NCBI GenBank assembly: GCA_040905665.1
Contig: JBBDRD010000014.1
Coordinates: 95,683 to 159,682, forward strand
DNA from: DASVCN01 sp040905665
GTDB lineage: Bacteria; Deinococcota; Deinococci; Deinococcales; Trueperaceae
Reading direction: 5' to 3'
Length of the DNA: 64,000 bases
The translations under genes were made by a program, and so were the position numbers. This document shows positions 59,230 to 64,000 of the stretch, piece by piece. Under the pieces are notes generated by a model. That model was given only the letters and a program-made list of their open reading frames with translations. It was not told where the DNA came from and ran no database searches. The stretch's first letter is position 1. Every line of letters starts with the position of its first letter.

Positions 59230-60153
59230 GTGAAAACGACCGACGCCACTTTCGAAGACCTCCACTCCTCCGTCCTCGCCGTGCCACCGTTGGCACGAAA
59301 CGATGACTACAGCCTCAACCTAGAGGCCAACCGCAAGTTGGTGCGCTATCTCGAGGGAGGGCGCGTAAGGACCATCCTCTATGGTGGGAACGCCAACTTC
59401 TACAACATCGCTCCCAGCGAGTATGCCTCGACCCTCGAGAATCTCGCCTCGATCGCGGGCGAAGACACCTGGGTGATACCGTCCGCGGGACCCAGCTACG
59501 GCATGTTCATGGATCAGGCCGACGTCCTGCGAGACTTCGACTTCCCCACAGCGATGGTGCTGCCGATGACGACCGCCTCCACCTCCGACGGTGTCGAAGA
59601 GGGATTGCGCCGCTTCGCCCGGCGCTACGGCCGCCGGATCATCGTCTACCTCAAGACCGAGGGCTACTTAAGCGCTGCTGCCGTGAAACGCCTTGTCGAT
59701 GACGGCTTGGTGTGCGCGATCAAGTACGCCGTGGTGCGAGCAACCCCCGAGCGCGACGAGTATCTGAGTGAACTCTGTGAGTTGATAGACCGGCGGCTGA
59801 TCGTCAGCGGTATAGGCGAACGCCCGGCCGTGGTGCATTTGCGCGAGTTCGGCCTCAGGGCCTTCACCTCCGGCTCCGTCTGCGTTGCACCCCGCCAGTC
59901 GATGGATCTTCTGCGTGCCCTTGGCGAAGGGGATTACACCAGGGCGGAAACTATCCGCGAGCGGTTCCTCCCGCTCGAGGACCTGCGGGACGGTATCAAC
60001 CCCATCCGGGTGATCCACGACGCCGTGACCCTTGCAGGCATCGCCGACATGGGACCGATCCTGCCGCTCGCCAGCAACCTCTTGGGCGAAGAACGCGAGT
60101 TGGTGGGCGCGGCAGCCCGCCGCCTCGCGGACGGTGAGAAGGCAACGGCATGA
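59230..60153 (+). CDS. DapA/DHDPS-family lyase (keto-deoxy sugar acid aldolase or dehydratase)
   Basis: A 307-residue class I lyase of the dihydrodipicolinate-synthase family. The Schiff-base lysine is in LVCAIKYAVVR; the preceding strand IIVYLKTEGYL holds the usual Tyr position. The GTTGE-like loop is replaced by LYGGNANFYN, so substrate recognition differs from DHDPS. Family members in such clusters are 2-keto-3-deoxygluconate aldolase, KdgD (5-keto-4-deoxyglucarate dehydratase, giving alpha-ketoglutarate semialdehyde) or L-KDA dehydratases. With a KGSA dehydrogenase gene downstream, a dehydratase forming KGSA is attractive, but aldolase activity is possible. GTG at 59230 directly follows the sulfatase TAG. 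Confidence 0.82.
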   Translation: MKTTDATFEDLHSSVLAVPPLARNDDYSLNLEANRKLVRYLEGGRVRTILYGGNANFYNIAPSEYASTLENLASIAGEDTWVIPSAGPSYGMFMDQADVLRDFDFPTAMVLPMTTASTSDGVEEGLRRFARRYGRRIIVYLKTEGYLSAAAVKRLVDDGLVCAIKYAVVRATPERDEYLSELCELIDRRLIVSGIGERPAVVHLREFGLRAFTSGSVCVAPRQSMDLLRALGEGDYTRAETIRERFLPLEDLRDGINPIRVIHDAVTLAGIADMGPILPLASNLLGEERELVGAAARRLADGEKATA

Positions 60154-60362
60154 TTCGCGCCACGCAAGCGAGGACCTCGACTTGCTGGTTTTCGACTGAC
60201 ACCATAGTGGCCCGCACTGAGTACACGCGGGGAACCACTGTGACGTCTCAATTCTCATCTTTGCCGAAGAAGGGCAAGTTCGGAGGGTTCTTTGCTACTC
60301 ACGGCGGAAACTAACAAGCCCTATAAGCAGGCGAGGTTGCCCGGTCCTCGAACGGGGAGTCC
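60154..60362. other. Intergenic gap before the KDPG aldolase gene
   Basis: A 209-base gap within the plus-strand run. It contains TGACGTC at 60241-60247, which resembles the core of the putative LacI-type sites at 52.27-52.33 kb, but the flanks match poorly. A separate promoter for the last three genes may lie here; none is clear. Confidence 0.3.
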
Positions 60363-61031
60363 ATGGTGACCCGGAGCCGGGAGCAGTCTACGCGGGAGGT
60401 GCTCGACTCGAAGATCGTCGCCATCCTCCGCGGCGATTTCGAGAGCGCTCAACTACTCGAGATCGCTCAGGCGATAGTAGGTGGAGGCATTAGCGTCATA
60501 GAGCTCACCCTCAACTCGCAGGGGGCACTGAAAGGGATCGAAACCCTGCGGTCACACCTCGCTGCTGAGGTCCTGGTGGGTGCCGGCACGGTTCGCACGA
60601 GGGCGCACGCGCGCGACGCGCTCGATGCAGGGGCGGAGTTCCTGGTCTCCCCCAATCTCGACCTCGACTGTGTACGGTTCGCCCGCGAGGAGGACGTACT
60701 TCATCTTCCCGGCGTCTTCACGCCGACCGAGGCTCAGGCCGCGCTCAATCTCGGTTGCAAGCTGCTCAAGCTCTTCCCCTGTGACGCGGTCGGCCCTGGG
60801 CACGTCAAGGCTTTGCGCGGTCCCCTCGAAGATGCGCTGTTCGTTCCCACAGGAGGCGTTGCGCCCGAGAACGCGGCTGCCTTCCTGGCAGCGGGAGCCG
60901 CCGCGCTCGGCATCGGCGGCGAATTGACGCGCCACGGAGCCGAGCCGCAACTCGTAGGGAAGGTTGCAAGCGAGATGGTGCGAGCCGTGCAGGAGGCCGC
61001 GAGCTCCAGTGGCTCATCAGTCCAGGTTTGA
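60363..61031 (+). CDS. eda: 2-dehydro-3-deoxyphosphogluconate aldolase (KDPG/KHG aldolase family)
   Basis: A 222-residue class I aldolase that splits KDPG into pyruvate and glyceraldehyde 3-phosphate, the last step of the Entner-Doudoroff and hexuronate pathways. Motifs: VIELTLNS (catalytic Glu), LVGAGTVR, FLVSPNLD, LPGVFTPTEAQAAL, KLLKLFPCD (Schiff-base Lys) and FVPTGGVAPEN. Its end overlaps the KDG kinase start by 23 bases, and kinase and aldolase act in sequence. Confidence 0.92.
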   Translation: MVTRSREQSTREVLDSKIVAILRGDFESAQLLEIAQAIVGGGISVIELTLNSQGALKGIETLRSHLAAEVLVGAGTVRTRAHARDALDAGAEFLVSPNLDLDCVRFAREEDVLHLPGVFTPTEAQAALNLGCKLLKLFPCDAVGPGHVKALRGPLEDALFVPTGGVAPENAAAFLAAGAAALGIGGELTRHGAEPQLVGKVASEMVRAVQEAASSSGSSVQV

Positions 61032-61983
61032 CGTAACTTCGCTTGGTGAGGTACTTCTTCGCTTTGCGGTGGGCCCCGGTACTCGGCTGGCCGAAGCCCG
61101 GAGCCTCGACCTCAAGGTAGCGGGCGCCGAGATGAACACCTGCGCCGCGTTGGCGAGCCTTGGTCGAAAGACTGGCTTACTCACGGCGCTTCCGAACAAC
61201 GACGTGGCGCAATTGCCGCTGCGGAGACTGCGCGAGCTGGCCATCGACACGGAGGCGGTTCGCCTGGAGCCCGATTCGAGAATCGGCACTTACTACGTGG
61301 AGTTGGCTGGAGCACCGCGCACGGTGAAGGTCACGTATGACCGCATGAACTCGGCGGCCTCTCGAATGGCCCTGAAGGCTACCGATTGGGAGTACCTGCT
61401 CGACACCCGGCTCCTACACCTCACGGGCATCACGCCGGCGTTGAGCGATACCTGCAGAGAGCTGGTGGAGGCGGCGTTGGAGAGGGCTCAATCGGCTAAC
61501 GTCCCCGTCTCCTTCGATATCAACTACCGCAGTAACCTATGGCCAGCAAGCGATGCAGGCAACTGGTGCGACGCTCACATCCGGGAAGTGGAGATCCTCT
61601 GCTGCGCCGAGCGTGATGCCAGGAATCTGTTCGGGCTGGGCGGGACGGCGGAAGAGGTGGCCGACGGCCTCTACGAGTCGCTGCGTCCGAAAGCACTGGT
61701 CCTCACTCTCGGCGACGAGGGCGCCCTCCTGTACGAAAACGGGGAGGTCCAACGCCAGAGCGCCGTTCCCGCGCTGATAGTGGACCGCTTGGGAGCCGGC
61801 GATGCATTGGCGGCCGGTCTTATCGACGGATGGCTCGACGACTCGCTACGAGCAGGCATGGAGCGGGGCGTGATCCTAGCCGCACTGGCCCTGTCCCAGG
61901 TCGGGGACCAGGTCATTACCAATAGAGCGGAGGTCGAATCGCTTGCAGCTGCCTCGATGACACCGGGAGGCATTGCACGTTAG
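61009..61983 (+). CDS. kdgK: 2-keto-3-deoxygluconate kinase-like PfkB-family sugar kinase
   Basis: A 324-residue PfkB/ribokinase-family kinase. N-terminal FDVTSLGEVLLRF and VAGAEMNTCAALASLG form the substrate-binding part; VDRLGAGDALAAGLIDGWL contains the catalytic Asp and anion hole. RIGTYYVELAG matches KDG kinases. It would phosphorylate 2-keto-3-deoxygluconate to KDPG, the substrate of the aldolase encoded just upstream. GTG at 61009 is chosen because similarity begins at SRFDVTSLGE; the start lies within the aldolase gene. Confidence 0.86.
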   Translation: MAHQSRFDVTSLGEVLLRFAVGPGTRLAEARSLDLKVAGAEMNTCAALASLGRKTGLLTALPNNDVAQLPLRRLRELAIDTEAVRLEPDSRIGTYYVELAGAPRTVKVTYDRMNSAASRMALKATDWEYLLDTRLLHLTGITPALSDTCRELVEAALERAQSANVPVSFDINYRSNLWPASDAGNWCDAHIREVEILCCAERDARNLFGLGGTAEEVADGLYESLRPKALVLTLGDEGALLYENGEVQRQSAVPALIVDRLGAGDALAAGLIDGWLDDSLRAGMERGVILAALALSQVGDQVITNRAEVESLAAASMTPGGIAR

Positions 61984-62070
61984 CGACGGGCACAGGAGTG
62001 GGCGGCGCCGAAAAGCCGGCTCGGGAATCGCGCTGCGGGCGGGCTCCCGATTCGGGAGAAAGGAATCGAC

Positions 62071-63651
62071 ATGAGGTTGAGGGGCACGAACCTGATCGGT
62101 TACGACTCTAGCGCCGAGGGGCCCAGAGTTTACAGGGCGCACGATCCGAACCAGTGCACGGCGCTAGAGCCGGATTTCCACGAGGCAACCGCGACCGAGA
62201 TCGACCGGGCCATGAGCTTGGCCGCGTCTGCCTTCGAGACGTACAGGCGGCTCCCCGCAAGACAGCGCGCCTCGTACCTGCGGACGATCGCAGCCAATAT
62301 CGACGGGCTTGGGGAGACACTTATCGAGCGTGCGAGGCAGGAAACCGGCCTGGCTCTAGCTCGCTTGCGAAACGAGCGAAGTCGCACGACCAACCAACTC
62401 CTGATGTTCGCCGACTTACTGGAGGAGGGATCCTGGGTGGCGGCTCGAATCGATCGGGGCGATCCGGGCCGAACCCCCGCCCCCAAGCCAGATCTGCGTA
62501 GGATACTCGTACCGCTCGGTCCTGTCGTCGTCTTCGGTGCCAGCAACTTCCCTCTGGCTTTCTCCGTGCCCGGCGGTGACACGGCCTCGGCACTCGCGGC
62601 GGCTTGCCCCGTCGTAGTCAAGGCTCATCCGGCACACCCGGGAACGTCGGAACTGGTGGCTGGCGCTATCGTCGCCGCTGCACGAGAGACCGGGATGCCG
62701 GCCGGAGTGTTCTCGATGCTACATGGACCGAGCCACGAGACGGGCCTCGCGCTCGTGCGCCACTCCGCTGCCAGCGCAGTTGCATTCACCGGGTCCTTAC
62801 GAGGTGGCCGGGCACTTTTCGATGCCGCTGCGGCGCGTCCAGAGCCGATCCCGGTCTACGCCGAGATGGGGAGCGTCAACCCAATCTTCGTCCTGCCTGA
62901 GGCAGCCAGCAGGCGGGGTGAGGAGATCGCCCGCGGCCTCGAAGCCTCATTCACATTGGGCGTAGGGCAGTTCTGCACCAAGCCTGGTCTGGTGGTCGCG
63001 GAAGGGCAAGCAGCTGAGCTCCTGAGCGGACACCTCGAGGGTGTGCAGATGGGGGAGGCGATGACGATGCTCCATCAAGGGATCGCAGAGGCATTCTGGA
63101 GCGGGGTAAGACGACTTCGGGAAGCACCTGGAGTCCACCTCCTCACCCCCATCCCCGATACGGGCTCCCTCGCCCCGACGCAGGCCACGCCCGTTGTCCT
63201 CAGGACGAGCGCCTCGGCATTTTTCGAGCGCGAGGATATAGCCCAGGAGATCTTCGGGCCGGTGACCATACTCGTGGACTGCGAGTCGCGGGAGCAGGTG
63301 GTGCAGCTTGCTCACGCCCTGGAGGGCCACCTCACAGCAACCGTTCATGCAGAGGAAGACGAGCTAAGCGCTCACGAAGAGCTCGTGCGGACGCTCGAGA
63401 TGAAGGTCGGGCGCCTGGTTTTCAACGGCTTCCCTACTGGTGTCGAGGTCGGCCCCGCCGTGCAGCACGGGGGGCCCTACCCCGCCACTACCGACTCGAG
63501 GTCGACTTCGGTAGGCACGGCCGCCATCTACCGATTTGTCCGCCCCGTCTGCTACCAAGACTTTCCTCAAAGTGCCCTTCCCGCTGAACTTAAGGACGAG
63601 AATCCTCTGGAGATCTGGCGACTCGTGGACGGAGACTGGACGAAGAGTTGA
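62071..63651 (+). CDS. Alpha-ketoglutarate semialdehyde (2,5-dioxovalerate) dehydrogenase
   Basis: A 526-residue NAD(P)-dependent aldehyde dehydrogenase of the KGSADH branch, oxidising 2,5-dioxovalerate to 2-oxoglutarate. Diagnostic stretches: VVVFGASNFPLAFSVPGGDT, the catalytic Cys in LGVGQFCTKPGL, the Glu in VYAEMGSVNPIFVLPE, and the C-terminal FNGFPTGVEVGPAVQHGGPY with STSVGTAAIYRFVRPVCYQ. It belongs to Weimberg-type or glucarate/galactarate routes, whereas kdgK and eda belong to the phosphorylative route, so both ends of keto-deoxy-acid metabolism are encoded together. ATG at 62071 follows GAGAAAGGA. Confidence 0.92.
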   Translation: MRLRGTNLIGYDSSAEGPRVYRAHDPNQCTALEPDFHEATATEIDRAMSLAASAFETYRRLPARQRASYLRTIAANIDGLGETLIERARQETGLALARLRNERSRTTNQLLMFADLLEEGSWVAARIDRGDPGRTPAPKPDLRRILVPLGPVVVFGASNFPLAFSVPGGDTASALAAACPVVVKAHPAHPGTSELVAGAIVAAARETGMPAGVFSMLHGPSHETGLALVRHSAASAVAFTGSLRGGRALFDAAAARPEPIPVYAEMGSVNPIFVLPEAASRRGEEIARGLEASFTLGVGQFCTKPGLVVAEGQAAELLSGHLEGVQMGEAMTMLHQGIAEAFWSGVRRLREAPGVHLLTPIPDTGSLAPTQATPVVLRTSASAFFEREDIAQEIFGPVTILVDCESREQVVQLAHALEGHLTATVHAEEDELSAHEELVRTLEMKVGRLVFNGFPTGVEVGPAVQHGGPYPATTDSRSTSVGTAAIYRFVRPVCYQDFPQSALPAELKDENPLEIWRLVDGDWTKS

Positions 63652-64000
63652 GACAGTCCCGCTATCAGATGCGGCAAAGTCACGAGCGAACTCGAGTGAT
63701 CAAACGCGGTAAGTGTTGTCAGGCAGGAGGGCACTCGTTCAGTGCCCGGATCACGGGCTTTGCACTACTGATTCCGTAGAACTGAGCCGGTGAGGCACAT
63801 ATTCTGGTGAGCGAATGACCAGGGCGGCCGATCTGTCGCTGACGCTGCCCATCACTCCCCTCGCCCGGCATTGAATTCCCCTGCCTTACGACGCTAGCCG
63901 TCGCAGACAGCCGGTAATGTGAAGGCACAACTTCAGAAGTCGTATTAGGGCGTGTTCACGCTAGGCGGTTTCAGCGTGTTATACTGCGTCATGCAGCTTT
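63652..64000. other. Right-edge intergenic sequence, possible start of a mobile element
   Basis: No gene is recognisable. GGGCACT (63729-63735) pairs with AGTGCCC (63741-63747) but lacks a U-run. Near the edge, GCGTGTTCACGC (63950s) and a TATACT hexamer shortly before an ATG at the very end could be an insertion-sequence terminus and promoter; the window ends before any protein can be read. Confidence 0.3.

Noticed and set aside
60241..60247. TGACGTC before eda as a third LacI-type operator
   Set aside because: Only the 7-base core matches; this core is expected several times by chance in 64 kb and also occurs elsewhere, for example at 26521.
63729..63747. GGGCACT...AGTGCCC hairpin as a rho-independent terminator
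   Set aside because: Seven-base stem without a following U-run and 78 bases beyond the last stop codon.
1..64000. CRISPR arrays, tRNA or rRNA genes
   Set aside because: No regularly spaced repeats and no cloverleaf-like or rRNA-like segment were noticed on reading both strands by eye.

Overview
The window is GC-rich bacterial chromosome from a respiring heterotroph. Genes are tightly packed, with GTGA/ATGA/TAGTG stop-start overlaps and sigma70-type promoters. Gene style would suit an environmental Deinococcota (Truepera-like) organism, but this is only an impression: there is no rRNA or other phylogenetic marker here. I see no tRNA, rRNA or CRISPR.

Left arm (1-16.4 kb, all minus strand). 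One long operon appears to start at a near-consensus promoter at 16.36-16.38 kb. In transcription order it encodes a four-subunit succinate-dehydrogenase-like complex, a LeuC-like hydratase large subunit, a DRE-TIM lyase/synthase, a LeuD-like small subunit, a MmgE/PrpD protein, a complete peptide-type ABC importer (binding protein, two permeases, two ATPases), a C45-family Ntn acyl hydrolase and a second binding protein cut by the window edge. The flavoprotein lacks two of the usual succinate-contacting histidines, and the LeuD-like specificity loop is atypical. I infer an undescribed pathway for importing, de-acylating, oxidising, hydrating and cleaving a substituted dicarboxylate.

Middle (16.4-26.7 kb). 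This is a gene graveyard: a transposase stub, two independently broken DUF4260 genes 7 kb apart, and partial DMT transporter, MFS, dehydrogenase, dipeptidase, alpha/beta hydrolase and macro-domain genes, often joined end to end. Apparently intact islands are a VOC protein, a secreted Cys-rich protein coupled to a two-VWA secreted protein, and a wHTH-MNT/HEPN toxin-antitoxin pair preceded by two 20-bp tandem repeats.

Right-centre (26.7-51.5 kb). After a DUF3604 protein come sugar-acid-type catabolic operons: enolase-superfamily dehydratases, SDR dehydrogenases, a FAH-family hydrolase, a lactate-dehydrogenase-like flavoprotein, a class III aminotransferase, an acetoacetate-decarboxylase-like protein, a creatininase-like amidohydrolase, a frameshifted RidA, and three neutral-ceramidase-like paralogues, one in each minus-strand operon. 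A shared AT-rich GTATA-type box lies at three promoters (35.53, 45.12 and 50.81 kb), the last directly before a GntR/FCD regulator gene. A second importer (binding protein and permeases, no ATPases) lies within this set.

Right arm (51.5-64 kb, plus strand). After an MFS/TctA fragment scar, a LacI-type regulator heads a run encoding an enolase-superfamily dehydratase, a third ATPase-less importer, a sulfatase, a DapA-family aldolase/dehydratase, KDPG aldolase, 2-keto-3-deoxygluconate kinase and alpha-ketoglutarate semialdehyde dehydrogenase. This is consistent with use of a sulfated sugar or uronate. In all three importer loci a GC-rich stem-loop sits between the binding-protein gene and the first permease gene.
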